A stretch of DNA of 64,000 bases from Chryseobacterium camelliae (GTDB taxonomy: Bacteria > Bacteroidota > Bacteroidia > Flavobacteriales > Weeksellaceae), in contig NZ_CP022986.1 of the NCBI RefSeq assembly GCF_002770595.1, forward strand, positions 1,364,001 through 1,428,000. Reading direction: 5' to 3'. This document shows positions 51,535 to 59,975 of this stretch, one piece after another. Each line of letters begins with the position of its first letter. Position 1 is the first letter of the stretch. The translations under genes and the position numbers were made by a program. The notes below the pieces were generated by a model that saw nothing but the letters and a program-made list of their open reading frames with translations, ran no database searches and was not told where the DNA came from.

Positions 51535-53376
51535 ATGAGTTTAATTTCGAAAAACGATCTGATCAAAGCTTCCGGTTTAAGCAAACTTGGATTCCTCAAG
51601 AATCCGGTAGCCTCTGCCATCATGCGTATTGCCAAAATCAACGAGGTCAACAAACTGTATAATACCCTGAAGGACAAGGAAGGAAAAGACTTTTTCGACT
51701 CATTTGTAAGAGAAAGAAACCTCAGCTATATCGCTTTTGAAGAAGACCTTGCCAAAATTCCCAAAACAGGACCCTTTATTTTGGTCTCCAACCATCCGCT
51801 GGGTGCTATTGACGGAATTCTGATGTGCAAGATCCTTACGGAAGTCCGTCCGGATTTCAAGGTCATGGGCAATTTCCTGCTGGAAAAAATAAAGCCTATG
51901 GAACCGTATGTGATCTCCGTCAATCCTTTTGAAGGAAGAAAAGAAGCGTACAGCAGTTCTTCCGGAATGCGGGGAACCCTTAAGCATTTACAGAACGGAG
52001 GCTGTGTAGGTATCTTCCCTGCCGGGGAAGTATCCAACAAGAACAATCCATATGGTGAAATACTGGATAAAGACTGGGAGAAACCGGCGTTAAAGCTGAT
52101 CCGTGCTGCAAAGGTACCAGTGGTCCCTATGTATTTCCATGCCAAAAACAGCCGTCTCTTCTATCAGCTGTCCAAATTGCATCCTAACCTTCAGACACTG
52201 ATGCTGCCTGCGGAAATGATGAATGAGCGGGAAGATCCTATCAGGATCCGTTTCGGAAGGCCGATTTCAGTAAAAGCCATGGATGAAATGGAAACTATTG
52301 AAGAACTCGGCGAATTCCTGAAGCGTAAGGTATACATGATGAAATCCTATTATGAAAAGAGGAAATCGCTTGCCCAGGCCATCAACCTGAAAAACCTTTC
52401 GGTTAAGTTCCCTTTGCTGAAAGAAGAAAATATCGTCCAGAATATTATTGATGAAACCCCGAAAGAGGACATCCTTCAGGACATCCGCAAACTCAAGGAT
52501 ACGGATAAAATGCTTTTCAGGAACGGAAACTATGAAGTTTATTTTACCAATTATGAGGAGATACCTTCCATCATGAGGGAAATCGGACGCCAGCGTGAGC
52601 TGACTTTCCGTGCCGTTGGAGAAGGCAGTAACCTTCCGTTTGACCTGGATGAATATGATAAGAATTATCATCACCTTTTTCTCTGGGACAGCACGGCAGA
52701 ACGCCTTGTAGGAGCTTACAGGATGGCGCTGGGTAAGGAAGTGATGAAGAAATCAGGCATTAAAGGATTTTATACAAGTTCCCTGTTTGAATTTGAGCAG
52801 GATATCCACCCTTTCTTCAAGAAAGTAATTGAAATGGGAAGAGCCTACATCTGCCAGGACTACCAGCAAAAGCCTTTGCCATTATTTCTTTTGTGGAGGG
52901 GAATCGTGCATGTATGCCTGAGAAACCCGGATCATAAATTCCTGATGGGCGGAGTGAGCATATCCAATAAATTCTCTGAGTTCTCAAAGTCCCTGATGAT
53001 TGAATTCATGCGTTCCAACTATTTCGATTCTGCGGTAGCCCAATACATTACTCCGAGAAATGAGTATAAAGTAAAGCTCCGTGACCGGGATAAGCACCTG
53101 TTCTTTGACGAAATGGAATCTGACCTGAATAAACTGGATAAGATCATCGATGATCTGGAACCGGAACTGAGGCTTCCTGTCCTGATTAAAAAATATATTA
53201 AGCAGAATGCCAAGGTAATTGCCTTTAACGTGGACCCGAATTTCAACGATGCGATAGACGGTCTGATGTACATCAGGATCAGTGACCTCCCCGAAAGCAC
53301 CATAAAACCGGTACTGGAAGAGATGAGCGAGCAGATCCGGAAGGAACAGGAAAATAATCCGGCTGAAAATCAATAG
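51535..53376 (+). CDS. Bifunctional acyltransferase, OlsF-like ornithine-lipid synthase
   Basis: This 613-residue protein joins an N-terminal PlsC-like acyltransferase (active site VSNHPLGAIDG near residue 86, EGTR-equivalent FPAGEVS) to a C-terminal OlsB-like N-acyltransferase of the GNAT superfamily (about 320-560, with YRMALGKEVM and EMGRAYICQDYQQKPLPLFLLWRGI). This is the OlsF layout described in Flavobacterium johnsoniae, making ornithine lipid from ornithine and two acyl groups. The head group here could be ornithine, glycine or another amine. The family is well supported; the product is inferred. Confidence 0.85.
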   Translation: MSLISKNDLIKASGLSKLGFLKNPVASAIMRIAKINEVNKLYNTLKDKEGKDFFDSFVRERNLSYIAFEEDLAKIPKTGPFILVSNHPLGAIDGILMCKILTEVRPDFKVMGNFLLEKIKPMEPYVISVNPFEGRKEAYSSSSGMRGTLKHLQNGGCVGIFPAGEVSNKNNPYGEILDKDWEKPALKLIRAAKVPVVPMYFHAKNSRLFYQLSKLHPNLQTLMLPAEMMNEREDPIRIRFGRPISVKAMDEMETIEELGEFLKRKVYMMKSYYEKRKSLAQAINLKNLSVKFPLLKEENIVQNIIDETPKEDILQDIRKLKDTDKMLFRNGNYEVYFTNYEEIPSIMREIGRQRELTFRAVGEGSNLPFDLDEYDKNYHHLFLWDSTAERLVGAYRMALGKEVMKKSGIKGFYTSSLFEFEQDIHPFFKKVIEMGRAYICQDYQQKPLPLFLLWRGIVHVCLRNPDHKFLMGGVSISNKFSEFSKSLMIEFMRSNYFDSAVAQYITPRNEYKVKLRDRDKHLFFDEMESDLNKLDKIIDDLEPELRLPVLIKKYIKQNAKVIAFNVDPNFNDAIDGLMYIRISDLPESTIKPVLEEMSEQIRKEQENNPAENQ

Positions 53377-53483
53377 GTTTTTGATTTCTTCTAAAAAAAC
53401 ACGGTTAATATTTGCTTCATAAACAAAAACGCAGTACTTTTGCAACACTTTAAAACAACGAAGTAACACAACAACCATATAAT

Positions 53484-53556
53484 GGTTTCTTAGCTCAGTT
53501 GGTAGAGCAATGGATTGAAAATCCATGTGTCCCTGGTTCGATTCCTGGAGAAACCA
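53484..53556 (+). tRNA. tRNA-Phe (GAA), copy 1
   Basis: A 73-base cloverleaf begins GGTTTCT and ends AGAAACC plus discriminator A. The anticodon loop reads TTGAAAA, giving anticodon GAA. CCA is not encoded. The promoter box TACTTTTG lies 41 bases upstream and a terminator at 53563-53584 follows. The second identical gene is at 54430. Confidence 0.96.
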
Positions 53557-53562
53557 CTTGAA

Positions 53563-53584
53563 AACCTCTGATGAGTCAGAGGTT
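53563..53584 (+). terminator. Terminator of tRNA-Phe copy 1
   Basis: A 9-bp stem (AACCTCTGA and its complement, loop TGAG) is followed by a T tract. The identical hairpin follows tRNA copy 2 at 54509-54530. Confidence 0.9.
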
Positions 53585-53687
53585 TTTTTGTTTCTGCAAT
53601 CAGCATCAGTTTCAAATGGAATACAGTTATGCTTACGTTTTTTTATTTGCTCAGATCCTATAAACCTGAACCTATTCAACAAAAAAA

Positions 53688-53714
53688 GCAGAATGAACAC
53701 TGTATCCATTCTGC
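53688..53714 (-). terminator. Terminator of the hcp gene
   Basis: GCAGAATG and CATTCTGC form an 8-bp stem with an 11-base loop, followed on the minus strand by seven T. It lies 31 bases beyond the hcp stop. Confidence 0.8.
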
Positions 53715-53745
53715 CTGATGTATCAATTGTATCCTGATTGATTTA

Positions 53746-54150
53746 TTACATTGGCCATCCTCCGTGGTAAGAAGAGTTCCCAAGATCAATCTTTTCTGCG
53801 CTAACCACGAAACTGATGTACATGCTGTTATCGTCTACAGCATCAAAATCTACCTCGTGCTGGATTACGTATCCGTTGGTCCATTTCAGTGTTGTTAATG
53901 TTCCTTCTTCATGAGATTTGTTAAAGGTTACTTCTCCTTCGGTAGGCTTGTACTTACCGTTCAGCAAACTTTCAAGGATATCTGATTTGTCAGTCGCCTC
54001 TACAGTAATCTTGATGAGTGCATTGGAAGGATCTGATGCTACACGTCCGGAAACGTCTGTGGATCTCGATACGCTGTAGTTAAGTTTTAACAGCTTTTGT
54101 GCTTCACCGTTGTTGAATTTTAAAATTCCTCTTGAATTCATTTCTGCCAT
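53746..54150 (-). CDS. Orphan Hcp/TssD (type VI secretion tube protein)
   Basis: This 134-residue beta-barrel protein matches the Bacteroidota (type iii) TssD/Hcp pattern: ILKFNNGEAQKLLKLNYSVSRSTDVSGRVASDPSN at the start, and the closing SAEKIDLGNSSYHGGWPM. Hcp forms hexameric rings stacked as the inner tube of a T6SS. No other T6SS gene is in the window, so it is an orphan copy, perhaps an effector carrier or extra tube subunit. It lies between two tRNA-Phe repeats. A TAAATTTG box about 50 bases upstream and a terminator downstream make it a complete single-gene unit. Confidence 0.85.
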   Translation of the reverse strand: MAEMNSRGILKFNNGEAQKLLKLNYSVSRSTDVSGRVASDPSNALIKITVEATDKSDILESLLNGKYKPTEGEVTFNKSHEEGTLTTLKWTNGYVIQHEVDFDAVDDNSMYISFVVSAEKIDLGNSSYHGGWPM

Positions 54151-54201
54151 GATCTGTAAATTTTAATGGTTAATATTCTGTGATTGTTCTTTTGTATGCA
54201 T

Positions 54202-54209
54202 CAAATTTA
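54202..54209 (-). promoter_or_regulatory. TAnnTTTG promoter box of hcp
   Basis: TAAATTTG on the minus strand lies 51 bases before the hcp ATG, within the otherwise empty 230-base stretch between hcp and the second tRNA repeat. Confidence 0.5.
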
Positions 54210-54380
54210 GATGGAATAACAATATGCAGGTACAAATTCCAGTTAAATTTTAAAAAGTGTAGTAGTTCTACGATTTTTCAAATCTCTGAATATGATGTCA
54301 TTGAAATGATAAACCGGCAACAGCACAGCAATTATCTAAAAATTTAAACCAAATCACTTGCGTGGTATTGTAAAAAAATA

Positions 54381-54539
54381 TACTTTTGCAACACTTTAAA
54401 ACAATGAAGTAACACAACAACCATATAATGGTTTCTTAGCTCAGTTGGTAGAGCAATGGATTGAAAATCCATGTGTCCCTGGTTCGATTCCTGGAGAAAC
54501 CACTTGAAAACCTCTGATGAGTCAGAGGTTTTTTTGTTT
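54381..54539. repeat. 159-bp direct repeat, copy B (promoter, tRNA-Phe, terminator)
   Basis: Same composition as 53435-53593, with one visible C/T difference in the leader before the tRNA. Outside the 159 bases the flanks differ. Confidence 0.9.
54430..54502 (+). tRNA. tRNA-Phe (GAA), copy 2
   Basis: Sequence and structure are identical to the tRNA at 53484-53556, including anticodon GAA and discriminator A. It has its own TACTTTTG box at 54381-54388 and the same terminator at 54509-54530. Confidence 0.96.
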
Positions 54540-54599
54540 TAATCTGATATTTTCAAAGACCTCACAGACCCGTCAATTTATATAAGAGAATCATCAGAT

Positions 54600-55172
54600 T
54601 TATTGTAATTCCAGTAACAATTTTCCTGAATCCCAGACGGTTGCAAACTCACCGTTTAAATTGGCGAGAGCGGTAAGGTGGATCAGTTCTGAATCATATT
54701 TCTCACCATTAATACCGATCCTGTCGAATGCAGCGGTTGCATCAGAAATTACGTAGGTTTCATACCCAAAGTTTCCTGCCATCCTTGCAGTGGTTGAAAC
54801 ACAATGATTCGTGGTGATTCCTGCGATGACGAGGGTTTGAATATGCTGCGCGTCCAGCTTTTCCTTTAAATCAGTCCCGATAAACGCACTGTTTACCTTT
54901 TTAGTGATAACAGATTCTCCGGAATGAGGCAGTACTTCATCACTGAACTGAAATCCGGGATGGGACTCATGAAGTCTTGAGTCCGGATTTGCGGAGCTGT
55001 GCCTGACGTGAAAAACAGGAAGCTCAAGTTCCCTCCACTTTTCCAGCAGCCTTGCACAGATTTTTTCTGCATCTTTATTATTCCTGTTGCCTCCCCAATA
55101 CGCATCATCCAAAAAGCCTTTCTGTATATCAACCAGAATTAATGCCGGTTTCTTATCCCTTAGTTTACCCAT
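54600..55172 (-). CDS. Isochorismatase family cysteine hydrolase
   Basis: This 190-residue hydrolase of the nicotinamidase/isochorismatase fold has the catalytic triad: Asp in ALILVDIQKGFLDD, Lys in VITKKVNSAFIGTDL, and the nucleophile Cys in VIAGITTNHCVSTTARMAG. The substrate may be an amide or N-carbamoyl compound; the type cannot be fixed by sequence alone. It follows the alpha/beta-hydrolase gene by 24 bases in the same direction, and the two likely form an operon under the divergent HxlR regulator. Confidence 0.92.
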   Translation of the reverse strand: MGKLRDKKPALILVDIQKGFLDDAYWGGNRNNKDAEKICARLLEKWRELELPVFHVRHSSANPDSRLHESHPGFQFSDEVLPHSGESVITKKVNSAFIGTDLKEKLDAQHIQTLVIAGITTNHCVSTTARMAGNFGYETYVISDATAAFDRIGINGEKYDSELIHLTALANLNGEFATVWDSGKLLLELQ

Positions 55173-55196
55173 AGTAATTTATTTTGAATATAACAA

Positions 55197-56138
55197 TCAG
55201 AACATACGGTTGTAGAGGAATTCGTTGTACCGGTCAGTCAAAGAAGCTTCAAACAGGTCAAATACATGGATCGCTCCGGGAATCACCCACAGTTCAGTAG
55301 GCACTCCTGCCTGGTAAAGCAGTTGGGAAAATTCAATTGCTTCATCCCTTAAGGGATCAAGTTCGCAGGCAACGATGGTGGTTCTCGGAAGATTTTTAAA
55401 ATCATCATAGTTGGTGAGGTCTGCATACCGGATGCCTTTATCTTTATCATCAGGCCCTAAAAAATGGGCCCAGGCAATTTCAGCATAGTTCCTGTTCCAT
55501 ATCGGCGCATCCGTAAACTCTTTCATGGAAGGCGTGTCAAGCCTGTTATGGATCACAGGATACAGTAAAAACTGATGTTTTATATTTTTAATATCCTGAT
55601 CATTGGCCATTTGGCTGACTGCAGCTGCAAGATGTCCGCCTGCACTGCCACCGAAAACAGTGAGGTTTTCCGGATTAATTCCCAGCTGCTGTTTACCGTT
55701 TGTAATCGTCCATTGCAATGCATCAAAGCCATCCTGCACCGGAACCGGAAACCTGTATTGCGGAGAAAGCCTGTAATCTACTGAGATAATTGTAGCATGA
55801 AGTTTTACTGCGATTTCAAACATCTGCTTATCTACCTGTTCCGGAAGCCCGAAAATATACCCTCCTCCATGAAAATAGATGATCGTCCTGTTGCTGTCGA
55901 ACTTTTCCGGCTGATAAATATGAAGCCTTATCTGATGATCGTCACCGGAACTTTTGACAAAAATATCTTGTACTGTGATATCACCAGGTGCTGTAAAAGG
56001 ATATGTTTTTGCAAATGTCTCTTTTTCTTCCTGTACAAGTTCCGGATGATTCAGAAATTCATTTTCGTCTAATTCCAGTGAAAACGGAAAGCGATCTATG
56101 CTTTCTTTAAGGTCTTTATCGATTCTGTTTAAATCCAT
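55197..56138 (-). CDS. Alpha/beta-hydrolase of the HSL (hormone-sensitive lipase) family
   Basis: This 313-residue esterase has the HGGG oxyanion motif (FHGGGYIFGLPEQVD, near residue 90), the GxSxG elbow FGGSAGGHLAAA, and the catalytic Asp and His in ACELDPLRDEA and GAIHVFDLF. It probably hydrolyses short acyl esters. It heads a minus-strand pair with the isochorismatase-like gene and is divergent from the HxlR gene, 140 bases away, which suggests control by that regulator. Confidence 0.93.
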   Translation of the reverse strand: MDLNRIDKDLKESIDRFPFSLELDENEFLNHPELVQEEKETFAKTYPFTAPGDITVQDIFVKSSGDDHQIRLHIYQPEKFDSNRTIIYFHGGGYIFGLPEQVDKQMFEIAVKLHATIISVDYRLSPQYRFPVPVQDGFDALQWTITNGKQQLGINPENLTVFGGSAGGHLAAAVSQMANDQDIKNIKHQFLLYPVIHNRLDTPSMKEFTDAPIWNRNYAEIAWAHFLGPDDKDKGIRYADLTNYDDFKNLPRTTIVACELDPLRDEAIEFSQLLYQAGVPTELWVIPGAIHVFDLFEASLTDRYNEFLYNRMF

Positions 56139-56278
56139 AATGCTTGTGTTTTTGAAATATAAAATTATGTATTTTTTATTTTTACCAATGGCGGTTTCTT
56201 TTATTGTGTAAATTTATATAATCAATATACAACGGTCAATAGGACGGTCAATTGTAAGAAACGAACAAAAATGTAAGT

Positions 56279-56641
56279 ATGAAAATTAAAGAGTCTTCTA
56301 CCAATCATGAAAATAAGAAGAATTTAGAACAAAGCTGCTCAGAGATCTACGCCGTAAATCTGATCAGCGGAAGATGGATTCTTTCCATCTGCTATTGTCT
56401 TAGACAAGGTACACTCAGGTTTTCCGAACTCAAAAGTAGGATGCCGAATATCAGTGAAAGAATGCTTACCATGCAGCTAAAAAAAATGGAAGAAGAGCAG
56501 TTGATCTCCAGAAAATTGTATGCAGAAATCCCTCCGAGAACCGAATATGAATTAACGGCAACAGGAAAAAAATTAATCCCAATTCTTGATGAGCTGGAAA
56601 TATGGGGCAAAGAACATAAAAAGCTGAAAAACGAACTTTAA
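56279..56641 (+). CDS. HxlR-family transcriptional regulator
   Basis: This 120-residue winged-helix regulator has the HxlR core: a Cys near residue 20 (QSCSEIYAVNLISGRWILSICY), then LRFSELKSRMPNISERMLTMQLKKMEEEQLISRKLYAEIPPRTEYELTATGKKL. Many HxlR proteins sense aldehydes, quinones or oxidants through that Cys. It is divergent from the hydrolase pair and likely regulates it. Confidence 0.92.
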   Translation: MKIKESSTNHENKKNLEQSCSEIYAVNLISGRWILSICYCLRQGTLRFSELKSRMPNISERMLTMQLKKMEEEQLISRKLYAEIPPRTEYELTATGKKLIPILDELEIWGKEHKKLKNEL

Positions 56642-56765
56642 TTAGAAATATGCTCAGGATATTAAATTGATCTGCATCGGAAAAACCCTAACAATAATTA
56701 ACATAATACCTGGTAGCGGTTTACATGGAAATTAATTATCTTCGCCCTTTAATTTATTTGGAACA

Positions 56766-57941
56766 ATGAAGAAGATCATCTCCGGATTATTTCTGTTTAT
56801 AGGGGTATTGATATTTTCCCAGGAATCCATCCAGTTTCAGGATGTGCCTTTCAAAGATCTTATTGCAAAAGCGAAGAAAGAAAATAAACTTATTTTTATT
56901 GATGCCTATGCATCTTGGTGTGGCCCCTGTAAGATGATGGAGAGGAATGTATTTACCAAAAAATCCGTCGGAGATTACTTCAATACCAATTTTGTGAATG
57001 CAAGATTCGATATGGAAAAAGGCGAAGGAAGGGAAATTGCGGCCAAATTCGGAGTTCGCTCCTATCCTACCTACCTTTTCCTGAATGGTGACGGAGAACT
57101 TGTTTCGCAAAACTTCGGATATATGGAGGAAAGCCTGTTCCTATCGATGGCTCAGGACGTTAATTCACCCAACAACAAAAAAGGGTCTTTAAAAGACAGG
57201 TTTGCCAAAGGGGAAAAAGACCCGGAATTCCTGATCAACATTATGAAGCTGAACTCCGGTTCCGATTTTGATTTCGCCAAAAAAGCATCAGAAAGATATT
57301 TTGAAAATAAAAAAGCTGCCGATGAGCTTTCCAAAGAAGATATCGGATACCTTCTTTTTTTCCTTAAGTCGAGTGAAGATCCCAATTATAAGATTTTTAC
57401 AGCAAGAAAAGCACAGATCATCCAACAGCTTCCTGAAGAAACATACAGGCAGTTTGACAACCAGCTGAAGCTTGCCAAAATTGTGGAACAGTCCATCGAT
57501 GAGAAGACTAAAACCATTAACAGCGCTTATTTTATGAAAGCAGCGGAACCGTTGGTAGGCACCTATGATGCCACTCTAAAGCTTAATCAGACCAAACTGG
57601 CCTATTATAAGCAGAATGCCAATTTCCCTGAATATGAAAAGGCAGCCCTGGAATATTATAAAAATTCAGATTCTTTTGAACCGAATGAACTGCTGAAAGC
57701 GGCGTGGGTATTTTCGGAACATATAAAGAATCCGGCATCCCTGAAAAAGGCGGCTGAATGGGCGGAAAAATCCGTCATGAGAGGAGAGACATCGGAGAAC
57801 ACCTACATCCTTGCAAAACTGTATTTTTTAACCGGAAATATGGAAATGGCTAAAACCTATGCGGAAATGGCCAAGAAGATGGCCATCCAGTCCGGCAAAG
57901 ATGACTCGCTTTCAGAAGATTTACTTAATCAGATCAAATAA
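56766..57941 (+). CDS. Thioredoxin-domain exported protein
   Basis: This 391-residue protein has a signal peptide (ends LIFSQ), a thioredoxin domain at about 25-130 with YASWCGPCKMMERNVF near residue 50 and the cis-Pro YPTYLFLNGDGE. A helical C-terminal part with TPR-like repeats follows (EYEKAALEYYKNSDSFEPNELLKAAWVFSEHI and later repeats to about 390). It probably assists disulfide exchange in the periplasm. A TATCTTCG box lies about 30 bases upstream. A DUF3575-like gene follows after 5 bases. Confidence 0.9.
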   Translation: MKKIISGLFLFIGVLIFSQESIQFQDVPFKDLIAKAKKENKLIFIDAYASWCGPCKMMERNVFTKKSVGDYFNTNFVNARFDMEKGEGREIAAKFGVRSYPTYLFLNGDGELVSQNFGYMEESLFLSMAQDVNSPNNKKGSLKDRFAKGEKDPEFLINIMKLNSGSDFDFAKKASERYFENKKAADELSKEDIGYLLFFLKSSEDPNYKIFTARKAQIIQQLPEETYRQFDNQLKLAKIVEQSIDEKTKTINSAYFMKAAEPLVGTYDATLKLNQTKLAYYKQNANFPEYEKAALEYYKNSDSFEPNELLKAAWVFSEHIKNPASLKKAAEWAEKSVMRGETSENTYILAKLYFLTGNMEMAKTYAEMAKKMAIQSGKDDSLSEDLLNQIK

Positions 57942-57946
57942 CACAG

Positions 57947-58570
57947 ATGAAATATACTTTATTGACCGCAGCTTTCACCCTGTTGGTATACGGAAACATT
58001 CAGGCTCAGGAACAGGAGCCATCCAAAAGCCTTTACATCAAAGGAAATGCATTATTTATTCCTATAGGGGTTCTTAACGCAGGGGTGGAATACCAGCTCA
58101 GCAAGAAATATACTGTGCAGGGAGATATTTTTATTTCTCCATGGAAATCATTTGCAGGACATGAGTTTCAGTATTATTCAGTTTCCGCAGAAGGGAGGTA
58201 TTATTTTGATGAAGCTTTCAAGCACTGGTACGTCGGAGCCAATATAGCAACTTCGGCTTTTGTACTGCAGAAGTGGAATTACTGGAAAGCCGGGGTGTAC
58301 GAAAATAAAGAGACCGGCGAAAAGTTTGAGAATTCTGAACTGTACCAGAAAGGGCATTCAGTAATTTTCGGGATTACAGTCGGGTACCAGTTTAACCTTT
58401 CAGAACGGTGGAATATCGACATCTATGCCACTGCCGGGACATCCCAGGATTTTTACAAAGGGTATGAAAGAAGCACCGGAAGGCGCTACGATTCTGCCCA
58501 GAAGTTCAATAAGAGCGGTGAGATCCTTCCTTACAGAGGAGGGGTGATGATTTCCTATAAACTCAAATAA
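57947..58570 (+). CDS. DUF3575-like exported protein
   Basis: This 207-residue protein has a signal peptide (ends IQAQE) and a mature beta-barrel-like region with alternating aromatic residues and the segments PIGVLNAGVEYQLSKKYTVQGDIF and IIFGITVGYQFNLSERWNIDIYATAG. This fits an outer-membrane 8-stranded barrel of the DUF3575 type. It begins 5 bases after the thioredoxin-domain gene and precedes a 68-residue membrane protein by 1 base. Confidence 0.8.
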   Translation: MKYTLLTAAFTLLVYGNIQAQEQEPSKSLYIKGNALFIPIGVLNAGVEYQLSKKYTVQGDIFISPWKSFAGHEFQYYSVSAEGRYYFDEAFKHWYVGANIATSAFVLQKWNYWKAGVYENKETGEKFENSELYQKGHSVIFGITVGYQFNLSERWNIDIYATAGTSQDFYKGYERSTGRRYDSAQKFNKSGEILPYRGGVMISYKLK

Positions 58571-58571
58571 T

Positions 58572-58778
58572 ATGAAACTATTCGGACAAAAACACCTGAT
58601 CATCTGTGCCATTACCTTTGTCATCCTTTTCCTGATGAATTATATCGGGAATGATCTGCCTGACAAGCTGCAGAGAGCGCTTTTAACGGCATTTGCAGGG
58701 GTAATCGGTTTATCTATTGGGCTTATCATCTATAACAGGGGCAAGAATGACAATCAGCCTCCTCAGAATTTTGATTAA
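58572..58778 (+). CDS. Small two-helix membrane protein
   Basis: This 68-residue protein begins MKLFGQKHLIICAITFVILFLMNYIG and has two predicted helices (about 8-25 and 37-55) with a basic/polar C-terminus (NRGKNDNQPPQNFD). No family is recognised. It starts one base after the DUF3575-like stop and its end overlaps the convergent NamZ-like gene by 4 bases. Confidence 0.72.
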   Translation: MKLFGQKHLIICAITFVILFLMNYIGNDLPDKLQRALLTAFAGVIGLSIGLIIYNRGKNDNQPPQNFD

Positions 58779-59971
58779 TCCTGATATACGACATACTTAC
58801 TTCTGATCTTTTCGAACTTCTCAAGATCCGGCTGCCAGGATTTTTTAATCTCTGACACTGAAGTTCCTTTAATGATCTGTTTTCTCAGTTCATCTGTACC
58901 CGCAAGCTTATCAAACCACAGGTTTTTTAGGAAAAAATCCTGTTCAGGATTTTTATAATACTGGTATGCTTTGACTACCCATTCAAGGTTCAGCGCACGC
59001 AGGTCCTCAGGATACTCGGAAAGGTTTTCTCCATAACATAATTTACCGTTCAGGAACGGGTCTTTCGCTCCGGCATTTGGCTTTGGAATAAATGTATATG
59101 GCAGGCCTTTGGTCCAGGGAGAACCGTAAACCTGAAACGGAAGGGCTGTTCCTCTCCCTACAGAAACCTGGGTCCCCTCAAAAAAGCACAGGCTCGGATA
59201 CAGATTGATCGACTGGTCATTCGGGAGATTCGGAGAAGGCTTGTCTGAAATAGCATAACGTTGTTTCTTACGGTAATTCTGCATTGGGATTAAGATATAT
59301 TTAACCTGAATACCATTCTTCAGCCATTTTTCGCCATTCACCATTTTCCCGTATTCACCAATGGTAAGTCCGTAAACTACCGGAACTTCATGGAGACCTA
59401 CAAAACTGGACCATTTCTTTTTCAGCACAGGTCCGTCTGTATATCCGTCATGGGGATTGGGCCTGTCCAGCACCATCACTTCAACATTGTTTTCAGCCGC
59501 AGCTTCCATAAGATAGGTAAGCGTTGAAATATAAGTATAAAACCGGACACCAACGTCCTGGATATCAAACACAACAATATCAATTCCTTTTAACTGTTCG
59601 GGTGTAGGTTTTTTGTTATTTCCGTACAGAGAAATGATAGGAATCCCGGTCTTGGCATCAGTGCCGTTCTTTACTGTTTCTCCCGCATCTGCATCTCCCC
59701 GGAAGCCATGCTCAGGAGCGAAGATGGCTTTGATACGGATGTTATTTTTAATCAGGAAATCTACCAGATAGGTTCTGTCATGCATCAGTCCGGTCTGATT
59801 GGTTACAACCCCAACTGTCTTATTTCTGAGCAGGGGAATGTATTTTTCCGGCTGATCCGCTCCTGTTGCAAAGCCGGATTCCTTCTGAGCCTGAGAATAA
59901 TATTGGTTGAATACTCCTAAAAAAATTAGGCAAATAAAAAGTAAATTTTTAATTTTGAAATCTAAATTCAT
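58775..59971 (-). CDS. DUF1343 / NamZ-like exo-beta-N-acetylmuramidase
   Basis: This 398-residue exported protein has a signal peptide (MNLDFKIKNLLFICLIFLGV). It carries the DUF1343 blocks VGVVTNQTGLMHDRTYLVDFL, FAPEHGFRGDADAGETV, VFDIQDVGVRFYTYISTL and VMVLDRPNPHDGYTDGPVL, as in NamZ of Bacillus, which removes MurNAc from the non-reducing ends of glycan fragments. I start at the ATG at 59971; a frame from 60193 would run through the divergent permease gene. Its start is only 4 bases from the permease start on the other strand. Confidence 0.9.
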   Translation of the reverse strand: MNLDFKIKNLLFICLIFLGVFNQYYSQAQKESGFATGADQPEKYIPLLRNKTVGVVTNQTGLMHDRTYLVDFLIKNNIRIKAIFAPEHGFRGDADAGETVKNGTDAKTGIPIISLYGNNKKPTPEQLKGIDIVVFDIQDVGVRFYTYISTLTYLMEAAAENNVEVMVLDRPNPHDGYTDGPVLKKKWSSFVGLHEVPVVYGLTIGEYGKMVNGEKWLKNGIQVKYILIPMQNYRKKQRYAISDKPSPNLPNDQSINLYPSLCFFEGTQVSVGRGTALPFQVYGSPWTKGLPYTFIPKPNAGAKDPFLNGKLCYGENLSEYPEDLRALNLEWVVKAYQYYKNPEQDFFLKNLWFDKLAGTDELRKQIIKGTSVSEIKKSWQPDLEKFEKIRSKYVVYQD

Positions 59972-59975
59972 AAAC

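Larger units (their letters stand above)
53435..53593. repeat. 159-bp direct repeat, copy A (promoter, tRNA-Phe, terminator)
   Basis: It contains a TACTTTTG promoter box, a leader, the tRNA-Phe gene and its terminator, and matches 54381-54539 with one visible mismatch. The two copies start 946 bases apart and enclose the orphan hcp gene. Confidence 0.9.

Noticed and set aside
53435..54539. Integrative island bounded by tRNA att sites
   Set aside because: The segment is under 1 kb, carries no integrase, and the repeats include promoter and terminator as well as the tRNA, so a duplication fits better than a classical island.
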